The translations under genes and the position numbers were made by a program. From Confluentibacter citreus (lineage in GTDB: Bacteria > Bacteroidota > Bacteroidia > Flavobacteriales > Flavobacteriaceae), in contig NZ_NIXN01000005.1 in assembly GCF_002807055.1 (NCBI RefSeq), positions 186,001-250,000 of the forward strand: DNA of 64,000 nt. Direction: 5' to 3'. This document shows positions 25,542 to 34,487 of the stretch, piece by piece (the stretch's first letter is position 1; each line of letters opens with the position of its first letter). The notes beneath the pieces are model-generated. The model had not been told where the DNA came from, did not search any database, and saw only the letters and a list, made by a program, of their open reading frames with translations.

Positions 25542-26330
25542 ATGACATTTATGGAAACCATTTTTTTAGAGCTACCAGCCCCGATGGCCATTCTTACCGA
25601 TCCTGTAACCTTTATAGTCTACGCTATTTATGGAAGTTTGTTTTTATGGGAAACTTTTTTCCCCGCCCGTCCGTTACCTAAAATAAAATATTGGAAGGTA
25701 CGCGGATTTATTTTTTTCCTTGTCTTTGTATTGATGACAACGTATCTGCCCTTAATATGGGATGGCTTTTTTGCATCGTATCAGCTGATTGATTTAAGTG
25801 GATTACCTTTGTTTTTACAAATGGTCTTAGGAATCGTTTTAGTGGAATTTGTGCAATATGTATGGCATTTTAGCATGCATAAATCGGATTTCCTCTTCAG
25901 GGTGTCCCACCAAATTCACCACAGTTCTGAACGGATAGATACACCTAGCGCTTTTATATTTAGCCTGAGCGATATGGTTGGTTTGGCACTTGTTGGTTCG
26001 GTTAGTTTTGCACTCATTATGGGATTGGCTCCCCAAGCCATTACATACATCATCCTTACAACCATGTTTTTGGGTACTTTTCAGCATGCCAATATTAAAA
26101 CGCCTCAATGGTTAGGTTATATTATTCAACGGCCAGAAAGCCATTCGCTGCATCATGGAGTAGGCATACATAAATATAACTATTCCGATTTACCACTTAT
26201 AGACATTATATTTGGCACGTTTAAAAATCCGGAATCATTTCAGAAAGAAACGGGATACTATTTAGGCGCCTCCAACAAACTATGGGACATGTTGCGTTTT
26301 AAGGATGTTACTTCCATAAAAGGGAATTAA
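25542..26330 (+). CDS. Sterol desaturase / fatty acid hydroxylase family membrane protein
   Basis: A 262-residue integral-membrane di-iron oxygenase-type protein. The three His clusters are present: HFSMH (HX3H), HQIHH (HX2HH) and HSLHH (HX2HH). About four to six hydrophobic helices surround them. The family hydroxylates or desaturates lipids; the substrate here is unknown. The start is the ATG at 25542; a second ATG three codons later is also possible. It is divergently paired with the TetR gene, so expression is probably induced by a TetR ligand. A terminator follows at 26361. Confidence 0.88.
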   Translation: MTFMETIFLELPAPMAILTDPVTFIVYAIYGSLFLWETFFPARPLPKIKYWKVRGFIFFLVFVLMTTYLPLIWDGFFASYQLIDLSGLPLFLQMVLGIVLVEFVQYVWHFSMHKSDFLFRVSHQIHHSSERIDTPSAFIFSLSDMVGLALVGSVSFALIMGLAPQAITYIILTTMFLGTFQHANIKTPQWLGYIIQRPESHSLHHGVGIHKYNYSDLPLIDIIFGTFKNPESFQKETGYYLGASNKLWDMLRFKDVTSIKGN

Positions 26331-26360
26331 ATATATATCCACACCTTATCCAACTTATAA

Positions 26361-26390
26361 AATCCTGAGCTTAATAACTTGGGATTTTTG
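26361..26390 (+). terminator. Terminator after the hydroxylase gene
   Basis: AATCCTGAG (26361-26369) pairs with CTTGGGATT (26378-26386) with wobble pairs and is followed by a short T-run. The rest of 26331-26540 has no other recognisable feature. Confidence 0.65.
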
Positions 26391-26540
26391 TTTATAAGTG
26401 GTGTTGTTACATATTGTTTTCAAATATAAGTAATCAATACATGTCCTATCCGCATAAACCAGCAGCGACACCAAAATTTTGGTAAGAGCCAAAGCTAATC
26501 CTGTTTTTAATTTCTTTGATATAGAAAAAAAAACCTGCAC

Positions 26541-28214
26541 TTATTTTTTAACAAATTCAATACCGCTTACCCTGTCTGAACTCAAAAGGAAACCATTCGC
26601 ATCACCATTACTATCCAAACTGAAATCGATGGTAGCTTTTTCAAGGTTTTTGTAATCGAAATAAATGCGGTTGTAGGAGGTGAGTACTTGTACTTCCACT
26701 TCAGGATTACTTCCTACTTTAAAGTAAAGGTTTTTGTCTTTACTATAGAATTGATAGGAGGCTTTTTGCTCCTTGCTGTAATAACTTCCTATATAACGAC
26801 TGTAATCTTTAGGTGATAATACACTTAAACGCTGAGCAGTAGTATTCCCTTGTGTCTGTAATACGGTAAGTTCTTGATATTTCCCATTTCTAAGATTACT
26901 AAACTCAACCCTATCATTTGTTACACCAATTTTGAATGTATTGGTGTTATTGTCTGTATAAAGCATCTGGATGGGTTGACCTGTTACCTGACCACTTAGC
27001 ATACCATCTTCATATCGAATGTGAATTAGAACATTTGGCATTACTTCATAGACTCCGGTAAGAGTCATTGCATTTTCAACGCTCAACGATTTGTTTACCG
27101 CTTTATCAATATGGGTTTGAACCAGCGATGTGGAGTTTTTATCGCCAAAGACATAAATATCAGCAATAGCCCGAGTAATGGACTCCGGATTGATGTCTTC
27201 AGAATTACCTAGACATATAATTGAAATTTTTCGTTCAGGAAATCGTAAAGTTTCTGAACGAAATCCTAGAAATGCTCCAGGATGTGTTTGAATGGGTTCA
27301 TTGCGATACGTATCTAATTGTATTCCCATGCCATAGCTCAAAAGGTTACCGTTATTCAATGTCCCTCTTTTTAGGATATGCTGAACAGGAGATGTGCTAT
27401 CATAAAAAGCCTGATCCCATCGAGCCAGGTCTTCCATGGTGGTATGCATTCCTCCGTCACCATAAGCTTTATACTTATCCTTAAAAGGGAGGTAATTATC
27501 ACCTGATTTTGAATAACTCTTAGCAATTACTGATTTCTCTTCCGTTTGATATTTTCCAAAACCAGATGAGTTCATGTTGAGGTCTTTCAATAGGTTGCTA
27601 CAATATGCAGCAAGTGTTCTGCCCGTAACCCGATGAATGATTTCGGCTAAGAGTATGTAGTTGGAATTACTGTACACACAACGGTCTCCGGGATTAAAAT
27701 TCAATTTGTTTTGTCTTACTATAAGATTCAAGGCATCTTTGTTATCAAAAGTTGCTTCAAAACTTTTTCCAGACAACCACATCAGTACCATATAGTCACG
27801 AATGCCACTGGTATGATAGAGTAAATTTTCAATAGTAATACCTTTGCCATAATTAGGAAATTCTGGCAGAAACTTGCCAATAGTATCAGTTAATGATAGC
27901 TTCTGCTGCTTAATAAGCGATGTTACGGCAAACGCAGTGAATTGTTTACTGCCAGAGGCTATATTATATAATACTTTCGGGGAATTTACTTCTTTAAATT
28001 TGAGATCGGCCATCCCATATCCTTTTTGAAATATAATTTTGCCTTCCTTAATAATTCCAATAGTAGCTCCCGGTGTATTACTGTCATTATGATTTTCCAT
28101 CATTAAATCAATCGTCTGTTCAAGGGTATTATTCTGATTGGATTGAAAGGCGTTGACAGAATTACATGCAAGCGTACAAAACGCCATAAGGAATATTATA
28201 TAAGTGTTTTTCAT
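26541..28214 (-). CDS. Serine hydrolase, class C beta-lactamase-like, exported
   Basis: A 557-residue periplasmic protein with an N-terminal signal (MKNTYIIFLMAFCTLAC) that could be read as a lipobox at Cys17. The beta-lactamase/DD-peptidase fold shows the nucleophile Ser87 and Lys90 (SGSK), Tyr181-Ser-Asn183 (YSN) and a later HPGAFLGF motif in the KTG position. A C-terminal domain of about 180 residues (lipocalin-like, DUF3471 type) follows. Such proteins include esterases and D-amino-acid peptidases; actual beta-lactamase activity is not implied. It lies 17 bp downstream of the XRE-type gene and so is probably co-transcribed with it. Confidence 0.87.
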   Translation of the reverse strand: MKNTYIIFLMAFCTLACNSVNAFQSNQNNTLEQTIDLMMENHNDSNTPGATIGIIKEGKIIFQKGYGMADLKFKEVNSPKVLYNIASGSKQFTAFAVTSLIKQQKLSLTDTIGKFLPEFPNYGKGITIENLLYHTSGIRDYMVLMWLSGKSFEATFDNKDALNLIVRQNKLNFNPGDRCVYSNSNYILLAEIIHRVTGRTLAAYCSNLLKDLNMNSSGFGKYQTEEKSVIAKSYSKSGDNYLPFKDKYKAYGDGGMHTTMEDLARWDQAFYDSTSPVQHILKRGTLNNGNLLSYGMGIQLDTYRNEPIQTHPGAFLGFRSETLRFPERKISIICLGNSEDINPESITRAIADIYVFGDKNSTSLVQTHIDKAVNKSLSVENAMTLTGVYEVMPNVLIHIRYEDGMLSGQVTGQPIQMLYTDNNTNTFKIGVTNDRVEFSNLRNGKYQELTVLQTQGNTTAQRLSVLSPKDYSRYIGSYYSKEQKASYQFYSKDKNLYFKVGSNPEVEVQVLTSYNRIYFDYKNLEKATIDFSLDSNGDANGFLLSSDRVSGIEFVKK

Positions 28215-28231
28215 AACATTCTAATTTATAT

Positions 28232-28768
28232 TCAAGCAAGAGGTTCCTGTTTCAGAAACCGGATGCTAAAAGGATATTTATAAGGCTGATGACTTGTGAC
28301 TTTCAAAGAGTTTATAATGATAACTACCTGACTGAATAAGACTAACACAATCAATATAGGCGGCGCAAAAAAAAGCACAAAGGGAAGGATATAGAGTAAC
28401 ATACTCAGTTGGAAATTGATCACGTCAATGGCATGTTTACGAATATCTTTGACGTCGTCACGTTTCCATATCCAAACCAGAATGGGGGGAAGGATTAAAA
28501 GAGGCAAACCACTTAAATGCAGCAGGGGCAACCATTTACTTTGCCCTTCTTTGTTACTTGTATTTAAGTCCTCTTCAATGTTGGCTAAAATTGCAAAATC
28601 AACATCCAATGCTGCTGCAATCGATTGAAGCGTATATGCACGTGGGTCTACTTCACCATTTTCAATACGTTGAATGGTTCGCACACTAATGTCTGTTTTT
28701 GCGGCTAACTCCTCCTGAGTAATGCCTTTCTTTAGCCTTAGTTCTTTTATTAAGAGTCCTGTTCTCAT
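28232..28768 (-). CDS. XRE-family regulator fused to a DUF4870 membrane domain
   Basis: A 178-residue protein. Residues about 1-58 form a Cro/C1-type helix-turn-helix (GITQEELAAKTDISVRTIQRIENG). About 80-178 form a DUF4870-like domain with two to three hydrophobic helices and the PFSIRFLK ending. This is a membrane-tethered regulator architecture common in Flavobacteriia; the signal and targets are unknown. The gene immediately precedes the serine hydrolase gene, which suggests functional linkage or co-regulation. Confidence 0.85.
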   Translation of the reverse strand: MRTGLLIKELRLKKGITQEELAAKTDISVRTIQRIENGEVDPRAYTLQSIAAALDVDFAILANIEEDLNTSNKEGQSKWLPLLHLSGLPLLILPPILVWIWKRDDVKDIRKHAIDVINFQLSMLLYILPFVLFFAPPILIVLVLFSQVVIIINSLKVTSHQPYKYPFSIRFLKQEPLA

Positions 28769-28948
28769 AAATGATTATTTTTTCAAATATATGAAGATAG
28801 CAGAGGACACTGCCACTTCAATTACCCGACATTCACACGACAATGTGGAAAAAATAGCTCTTTTTGGCCTTTTCGCACGCTTATTTAAAACAAGTTTACT
28901 TCAAATATCCAAGCATTTAGCACAAAGAGAAGTAGCTATTAATATATT

Positions 28949-28975
28949 CTGAGTTTAATAACTCGGGATTTTTTT
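28949..28975. terminator. Hairpin with T-run in the 28769-29149 gap
   Basis: CTGAGT (28949-28954) pairs with ACTCGG (28961-28966), followed by GATTTTTTT. No plus-strand gene precedes it within 2.6 kb, so it may be the remains of a terminator of a lost gene. The rest of the 381-bp gap holds repeat copy B, a second small hairpin and no gene. Confidence 0.5.
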
Positions 28976-28978
28976 ACG

Positions 28979-29060
28979 CGTCATTGCGAGGAAGTATGAC
29001 GAAGCAATCTGTTTAAATTTAGTTCTACATCATGAGATTCCTTCGTACCTCGCCATGACG
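28979..29060. repeat. 82-bp palindromic repeat element, copy B (inverted relative to copy A)
   Basis: It begins CGTCATTGCGAGGAAG and ends CTTCGTACCTCGCCATGACG, with a central GTTTAAATTTAGTTCTACAT. The reverse complement of copy A aligns along its whole length with few mismatches. A short extra hairpin, GTGAG-N7-CTCAC (29061-29077), is attached on the right side. Confidence 0.85.
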
Positions 29061-29149
29061 GTGAGATTGCTTCTCACGATAGAAATTTTCATTTCCAGCC
29101 TATGGTTTTTACTATGAATTGAGTACCTTGTTTTCAAAAACAATTCAAC

Positions 29150-29779
29150 ATGAATCACAGTAAAAAATTATACAAAGTGGCATTTGGGTTGGCTGTTTTT
29201 ACTATTATCTATAATATAGTTGAAGGCTTGATATCGACCTATTTGGGATTTGAAGATGAAAGCTTGGCCCTTTTTGGTTTTGGTGCCGATAGTTTTATTG
29301 AAGTCATTTCTGGATTGGGCATTGCCCACATGATTATAAGGATACAAAACAACCCAGACAGTAAACGGGATGGTTTTGAGCGCACCGCCTTAAGAATAAC
29401 AGGATTTGCGTTTTATATTTTGGTGGTTGCCCTAGTGATAACCAGTGTATATAATATTTGGATTGGTCATAAACCCATCACCACCTTTTGGGGTGTTGTT
29501 ATTTCGGGCATTTCCATCGTCGTGATGTGGGTTTTGGTGGCTTGGAAACGCCGTGTAGGCAACCAACTAAACTCAGCACCCATTTTGGCGGATGCCAATT
29601 GCACCATGGTTTGTGTGTATATGTCCGTTATTTTATTGGTAAGTAGTGGTATTTATGAGCTGTTTGGCATCCCATATATAGATAGTTTGGGAACATTGGG
29701 ACTTGCCTATTTTGCTTTTAAGGAAGGCAAGGAATGTTTTGAAAAAGCCAAAAATGATACGCATTGTTGTTGTGATTGA
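29150..29779 (+). CDS. Cation-efflux-like membrane protein
   Basis: A 209-residue membrane protein with five to six hydrophobic helices. The pattern FGADSFIEVISGLGIAHMI in helix 2 and the paired ADANCTMVCVYMS in a later helix resemble the Asp/His metal-site helices of cation diffusion facilitators. However, the protein lacks the usual C-terminal cytoplasmic domain and ends in a Cys cluster (THCCCD). It is therefore a CDF-related transporter, with the metal unknown. It is 45 bp upstream of the esterase gene on the same strand; a joint role is not evident. Confidence 0.75.
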   Translation: MNHSKKLYKVAFGLAVFTIIYNIVEGLISTYLGFEDESLALFGFGADSFIEVISGLGIAHMIIRIQNNPDSKRDGFERTALRITGFAFYILVVALVITSVYNIWIGHKPITTFWGVVISGISIVVMWVLVAWKRRVGNQLNSAPILADANCTMVCVYMSVILLVSSGIYELFGIPYIDSLGTLGLAYFAFKEGKECFEKAKNDTHCCCD

Positions 29780-29824
29780 AAATTTAGTTTATATTAAATG
29801 TCATTTATTAATAAGTTATAAAAG

Positions 29825-30667
29825 ATGAAATACCTAATACCAATAACGTTTATATTTTTTATTTCAATCGCCTTCAGTCAAGAAAACAGAGAAGCCAATT
29901 TTCCATCGATTAGAGAAAAAGTGACTAAGTTGCCAGCCAAGGAAAAGTTATGGGTATTTATCTTGGCAGGACAATCCAACATGGCAGGGAGGGGTTTTGT
30001 AGAACCTATGGATACCATCCCTAATAACAGAATAATTGCTTTAAACGAAAATAAAGAGTGGGTTTATGCTAAAGAACCTTTGCATTTCTACGAGCCAAAT
30101 TTAACAGGTTTAGACTGTGGATTATCATTTGCAAAAAAATTATTGGAATGTGTGCCAGATGATGTTACCATAGCCTTAATACCTTGTGCGGTAGGTGGTT
30201 CATCTATCTCACAATGGATTAATGATGAAGTTTATAGGGAAGTGAAATTGTTAACAAATTTTACTGAAATGGTAAAATCAGTAGAAAATAATGTGGTTTT
30301 TAAAGGTGTTTTATGGCACCAAGGTGAAAGTGATTCCAATGATAGGAGTATTCCAAAATATAAAGAAAGCACAGAAGCATTGTTCCAAAAGTTTAGAGAA
30401 ATTACAAATAACAAGTCTTTACCTATTTTGGTTGGGGAATTAGGGGCATTTATTCAACCTGAAGAGGCCCAGAAGAAATACGATTCCATAAATGCTATTA
30501 TTCATAAAACCGCTATGCTTGATGATAATAGGTTTGTAATTTCTACAAAAGATTTAACGCACAAAGGAGATAACCTGCATTTTGATTCTAAATCACAAAG
30601 GGACATGGGTGTTCGATTTGCAAAAGCATTTTTAAATGAAGTTGTTGAAATAAATTGCGAAGATTAG
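29825..30667 (+). CDS. Sialate O-acetylesterase-type esterase (SASA/CE6-like), exported
   Basis: A 280-residue exported SGNH-fold esterase. The signal peptide ends near residue 19 (SIAFSQ). The catalytic Ser51 is in LAGQSNMAGRG, the oxyanion block is VLWHQGESDS (about 160-169), and a His-containing THKGDNLHFD lies near the end. The family removes acetyl groups from sugars, either sialic acid or plant polysaccharides. There is no polysaccharide locus directly adjacent, so the substrate is uncertain. Its stop overlaps the end of a decayed gene on the other strand (30664-30732). Confidence 0.85.
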   Translation: MKYLIPITFIFFISIAFSQENREANFPSIREKVTKLPAKEKLWVFILAGQSNMAGRGFVEPMDTIPNNRIIALNENKEWVYAKEPLHFYEPNLTGLDCGLSFAKKLLECVPDDVTIALIPCAVGGSSISQWINDEVYREVKLLTNFTEMVKSVENNVVFKGVLWHQGESDSNDRSIPKYKESTEALFQKFREITNNKSLPILVGELGAFIQPEEAQKKYDSINAIIHKTAMLDDNRFVISTKDLTHKGDNLHFDSKSQRDMGVRFAKAFLNEVVEINCED

Positions 30668-30732
30668 TTTTTTATAAATTTTTTCATTTCCTGCAAAGGC
30701 TTTAAAGTTTCATCACTGTCATGCTTTTCGAA
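30664..30732 (-). pseudogene. 3'-terminal remnant of a carboxypeptidase-like protein gene
   Basis: On the minus strand this reads FEKHDSDETLKPLQEMKK plus a few residues and a stop. The intact gene at 31590-33068 ends FDNTIWGSDETLEPLQEMKAFGSE, so ten of the eleven residues in SDETLxPLQEMK match. Nothing upstream in any frame continues the match. It is the fossil 3' end of a paralogue whose body has been lost. Confidence 0.75.
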
Positions 30733-30762
30733 GTTTGCAACCTCGCATGTTAATAATTAAAA

Positions 30763-30830
30763 CAGCCGCGAAGTCAGGAGACTTCGCAGAGCTGGTGCGT
30801 AAGAGGGCGAAATACGTTTCCGCACTCTTA
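30763..30830. other. Two strong adjacent hairpins in a 336-bp non-coding scar
   Basis: Hairpin 1 is GCGAAGTC (30768-30775), an AGGA loop and GACTTCGC (30780-30787), extended by CAGC (30763-30766) pairing with GCTG (30791-30794). Hairpin 2 is TAAGAGGGCG (30800-30809) with CGCACTCTTA (30821-30830), 9 of 10 paired. The region is more GC-rich than its surroundings. This could be a REP-type mobile palindrome, a structured RNA or the residue of an element. The rest of 30733-31003 has no gene I can support. Confidence 0.55.
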
Positions 30831-31003
30831 GACCAAGTATTTACTGAACACTCCTGCTCACTTTGGCACTCTGCAATACATTCTTGTAAAATTCATCTTC
30901 CAAACACCAGTTAAAAAATGTGAATACTGTAAATCTTCACAGTAATTACATAACTCATTTATAAGCCTATAAACTATCTTGTAGGTGAATAAAAACTAAT
31001 GAT

Positions 31004-31552
31004 ATGTCTAATAAGAAAATCTCCGTATTGGTTGGCAGTCTGAGAGAGGACTCATTCAATAAAAAGATAGCGACCGAAGTCATGAAATTGGCTTCACCAA
31101 ATTTAGAATTAGAAATTCTGGAAATTGGTCAATTGATATACTATAATGAGGACTTAGATCAAGGAAATCCACCACAAGAATGGGTGCAATTCAGAAAGAA
31201 AATCAAAAATTCGGATGGGTTTTTATTCTTCACACCAGAATACAACCGGGGCATTCCTGCTGTTTTAAAGAACGCTATAGATGTGGCTTCAAGGCCCTAT
31301 GGCAAAAATAGTTGGGTGGGAAAACCGGGTGCCGTGGTAAGTGTTTCCGTTAGTGCTTTGGGGGCATTTGGAGCCAATCACCTGCTTCGCCAATCGATGG
31401 TGTTTGTTGATGTTCCCATGATGCAACAACCTGAAGCCTATATTGGAAATGCACAAAGCTTATTTGATAAAGAAGGACATCTGGTAAAGGACACAAAAAC
31501 CTTTCTTCAAGACTTTATCAAGGCCTACGAAAGCTGGGTGAATAAATTTTAA
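31004..31552 (+). CDS. NADPH-dependent FMN reductase / NAD(P)H-quinone oxidoreductase family
   Basis: A 182-residue flavodoxin-fold enzyme. The FMN phosphate loop GSLREDSFNKKI is at about 11-22, and the FMN-site motif FFTPEYNRGIPAVLKNAIDVAS is at about 75-96. The family reduces FMN, quinones, azo compounds or chromate with NAD(P)H. There is no signal peptide. It is a single gene following the non-coding scar and convergent with the carboxypeptidase-like gene (37 bp between stops). The substrate cannot be told from sequence. Confidence 0.9.
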   Translation: MSNKKISVLVGSLREDSFNKKIATEVMKLASPNLELEILEIGQLIYYNEDLDQGNPPQEWVQFRKKIKNSDGFLFFTPEYNRGIPAVLKNAIDVASRPYGKNSWVGKPGAVVSVSVSALGAFGANHLLRQSMVFVDVPMMQQPEAYIGNAQSLFDKEGHLVKDTKTFLQDFIKAYESWVNKF

Positions 31553-31589
31553 CGCAACCCATAGAAGCCAATAATCAAAACTTCCAAAC

Positions 31590-33068
31590 TTACTCACTCC
31601 CAAACGCCTTCATTTCCTGTAAAGGTTCAAGCGTTTCATCACTGCCCCAAATGGTATTATCAAATTTGGTCAAGGTTTGGTAAGGTGTCTTTTTTTGTTG
31701 TTTAATATTGTTGTAATCGTTTAGGGTGGTTGCTTTGGTGGCGGTTATTAATAGTTCTTCTTTAGTGCGGTTGCTGCCTTCTATGGTAAAATCGGTGCTT
31801 AATTTAAAACGGTCTTTGCTGTTTTGGATGAGGGTTAAATCTCTGCTGACGTAAAAGTAACTGCCACTTTCATGGTTTATATATTTGGGTTGGTAGGTGC
31901 TATCGCTTTGTTTTTGGAACAGCACCAAGCCACTGCTTAGGTTTTCTTCGTATTTAACACCTAACAAAAACTTCAAATTCACTTTACTGCCATGTCTGTT
32001 TTCAAAATAGCTATAGGTGACTTTGGTAATGGCATAATCACCATCAGTAACGTATAGTTTACCACTGTATTTTGCCTTGCCCTTTCTGGGTTGGTAGCTT
32101 ATAACGTAGGTGAGTTGTTGGTTATAAATAGTAATATCGTCTATGGTATATTCATATAGACGAGGGTTCAAGACATTCATTAAAAACGAGTTATCGTAGA
32201 ATTTGGTAAATCTAAGTAAGCCTTTAGTGGCTCCTTTGAGTTGGTTGGTTTCAAATTCATCTTTTTTAGGTTTCTTTTGCTCTTTATTCATTTCTTCAAA
32301 CGACAACGAATCTTCAATTTTAAAGAGTCCGGTTTTAACTTTATAAGTTTTGGTGGTATCTAAATAGCGTAACATGATATTTTTGGCTCGTTCTTGAACA
32401 TTGTCTATCGAGAAATCTTTACTATGGTCCAATAATTGGGTGGCTTTGCTGACGATGAGTTTGGTAGAGTCTTTCGCTTGGGTATACAATGTACCCTTAA
32501 AATCTACAAACTGAACGGTATTACTAGTCATAATGGCATTGGTCAATGCTCGTAAATCGGTATTCACTTTATCCAATTGTTGCTTTTTAACTTGCGAGGC
32601 TTTGTCGATTTCAAAATTCAAGTTTTCAAAATCCATATAATTTGCCACGCGTCTAAAAATGTCGTATTGCCTTAAGTCCGTATTGTAATTCTTGGGGGCA
32701 TGGCGTTTTACACGGGCAATAATGGAATCGATGTTTGGTTTTTTATTGCTGAGGTACACCTCGTCTAGTTGGTTTATGGCTGGTTCTAATTCAATGATAT
32801 AATTTAGGTTTTTTATATCGGCAATGGTCAGCGTTTTACTGCCGTAACCCATGAACGATATTAGGATGTTTGTGTTTTCCAAGGACTTAGGGTTAATGGT
32901 AAAATAGCCTTCTTCATTAGAAACAACACCACTGTATTCTCCCGTTTTTATAGTCGCGAAGGGTATGGGAACTTTGGTAGTTTTGTCAATTAATTTGGCA
33001 GTGATGTTTTGTGCTAAAAGCGATTGAAAGCCAATGATGATGCAGATGAAAAGTAATCGATGTTTCAT
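31590..33068 (-). CDS. Carboxypeptidase-like regulatory domain protein, exported
   Basis: A 492-residue protein. The ATG at 33068 (MKHRLLFICIIIGFQSLLAQ) gives a clean signal peptide; the open frame five codons further would need a TTG start. A carboxypeptidase D regulatory-like domain lies at about 20-105 (ITAKLIDKTTKVPIPFATI, GVVSNEEGYFTIN). A long region follows with DUF5686-like beta strands but without the full DUF5686 barrel. It is probably anchored to or associated with the outer membrane. A second, decayed copy of its last residues lies about 0.9 kb away (30664-30732). Confidence 0.8.
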   Translation of the reverse strand: MKHRLLFICIIIGFQSLLAQNITAKLIDKTTKVPIPFATIKTGEYSGVVSNEEGYFTINPKSLENTNILISFMGYGSKTLTIADIKNLNYIIELEPAINQLDEVYLSNKKPNIDSIIARVKRHAPKNYNTDLRQYDIFRRVANYMDFENLNFEIDKASQVKKQQLDKVNTDLRALTNAIMTSNTVQFVDFKGTLYTQAKDSTKLIVSKATQLLDHSKDFSIDNVQERAKNIMLRYLDTTKTYKVKTGLFKIEDSLSFEEMNKEQKKPKKDEFETNQLKGATKGLLRFTKFYDNSFLMNVLNPRLYEYTIDDITIYNQQLTYVISYQPRKGKAKYSGKLYVTDGDYAITKVTYSYFENRHGSKVNLKFLLGVKYEENLSSGLVLFQKQSDSTYQPKYINHESGSYFYVSRDLTLIQNSKDRFKLSTDFTIEGSNRTKEELLITATKATTLNDYNNIKQQKKTPYQTLTKFDNTIWGSDETLEPLQEMKAFGSE

Positions 33069-33203
33069 AAAATAATGATTCAATATATAAACGATTAATA
33101 GGCTAAAATGTTACAGTAACTTCTTGAAAAAATGATGCTTTTGTGTTTATTAAAAGTAATCCTTTGAAAAATAAAAAAATTATAAATTACTGTTAATATA
33201 GTC

Positions 33204-33211
33204 TATATTTG
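33204..33211 (+). promoter_or_regulatory. -7 box upstream of ychF
   Basis: TATATTTG is a perfect match to TAnnTTTG, 64 bp before the ychF start. No TTG is found at the ideal -33 spacing. The rest of 33069-33275 holds nothing else notable. Confidence 0.5.
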
Positions 33212-33275
33212 CACTCGCAAAATCAATAACAAAAATAGTGTCCTGCAATAGCGGGAACAACAAAAACATTACGCC

Positions 33276-34370
33276 ATGAAAGCAGGAATCGTAGGATTGC
33301 CAAACGTAGGGAAATCAACCTTATTTAATTGTTTGTCCAATGCCAAAGCACAAAGTGCCAATTTTCCATTTTGTACCATCGAACCTAACATAGGTGTTGT
33401 CAATGTACCTGATGCTCGATTGGAAAAGCTGACCGAATTGGTTAAACCATTGAGGGTACAGCCAGCAACCGTAGAGATTGTTGATATTGCTGGATTGGTA
33501 AAAGGTGCTAGTAAAGGTGAAGGATTAGGTAACCAGTTTTTGGCAAACATTAGGGAAACCGATGCGATTTTGCACGTTTTGAGATGTTTTGATAATGATA
33601 ATATTGTACACGTTGATGGGAAGGTTAACCCGATTCGGGATAAGGAAACCATCGATATGGAATTACAGTTGAAGGATTTAGAAACTGTTGATAAAAAACT
33701 GGAGAAAGTAAAACGTGCTGCTAAAACAGGCAATAAAGAGGCCCAAAAAGAAGAAGCCGTTTTAATGAAAATCAAAGAAAATCTTGAGGCTGGTGTATCC
33801 ATACGCGCCTTGCAATTTAGCGAAGATGATTATAACGATTTTGTAAAACCAGCACAGTTTATTACTGAGAAACCTGTGATGTATGTTTGTAATGTAGATG
33901 AAGGATCAGCAGTTTCTGGCAATGCTTATGTAGACTTGGTTAAGGAAGCCGTAAAAAATGAAAATGCTGAAGTTTTGGTGTTAGCTGTGGCTATTGAAGC
34001 GGATATTAATGAATTGGATGATTATGAAGAACGCAAAATGTTCTTGCAAGATATCGGGTTGGATGAAGCAGGTTCGGCTAAATTAATTCGTTCAGCATAC
34101 AAGTTATTAAACCAACAAACGTATTTTACGGCAGGTGTTAAAGAGGTGAGGGCTTGGACTATTGATATAGGGGCAACGGCGCCGCAAGCTGCTGGCGTAA
34201 TCCATACCGATTTTGAAAAAGGTTTTATTAGAGCAGAGGTGATCTCTTATAACGACTATGTGACTTATGGTAGTGAGGTAAAAGTAAAAGAAGCAGGAAA
34301 AATGCGTGTTGAGGGCAAAAGCTATGTTGTAAATGATGGTGATGTGATGCATTTCTTGTTCAATGTGTAG
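33276..34370 (+). CDS. ychF: Redox-regulated P-loop NTPase YchF/OLA1
   Basis: A 364-residue universally conserved Obg-family NTPase that prefers ATP and associates with ribosomes. The P-loop [10 protein letters not shown] is at 7-16, the switch/G3 block is [20 protein letters not shown], and the C-terminal TGS domain includes [14 protein letters not shown] and [13 protein letters not shown]. The start [14 protein letters not shown] is canonical. An open antisense frame of 177 codons inside it is a shadow. The gene is monocistronic. Confidence 0.97.
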   Translation: MKAGIVGLPNVGKSTLFNCLSNAKAQSANFPFCTIEPNIGVVNVPDARLEKLTELVKPLRVQPATVEIVDIAGLVKGASKGEGLGNQFLANIRETDAILHVLRCFDNDNIVHVDGKVNPIRDKETIDMELQLKDLETVDKKLEKVKRAAKTGNKEAQKEEAVLMKIKENLEAGVSIRALQFSEDDYNDFVKPAQFITEKPVMYVCNVDEGSAVSGNAYVDLVKEAVKNENAEVLVLAVAIEADINELDDYEERKMFLQDIGLDEAGSAKLIRSAYKLLNQQTYFTAGVKEVRAWTIDIGATAPQAAGVIHTDFEKGFIRAEVISYNDYVTYGSEVKVKEAGKMRVEGKSYVVNDGDVMHFLFNV

Positions 34371-34487
34371 GCTATTATCAGTGAAGTGCCAATATTGGTT
34401 CTCTTTTCATAATTAAATAAAACGAATTGTTAATTTGTAGGTAAATTTTTATTATTAGTACTATCTTAAATCCCTCAACCAGTACTC

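Noticed and set aside
26541-28214. Antibiotic-resistance beta-lactamase
   Set aside because: SGSK and YSN motifs are shared by esterases and peptidases of the same fold, and the C-terminal lipocalin-like domain is atypical for true class C beta-lactamases.
30830-30945. Short minus-strand frame (about 30 codons, ending KVSRSVQ) in the scar, considered as a transposase remnant
   Set aside because: Too short to separate from chance, and I could match it to no transposase family; kept only as part of the structured scar.
33269-33802. Open antisense frame of 177 codons within ychF
   Set aside because: It lies wholly opposite a canonical conserved gene, and its residue composition (Ser/Leu/Phe-rich) is that of a reverse-strand shadow.
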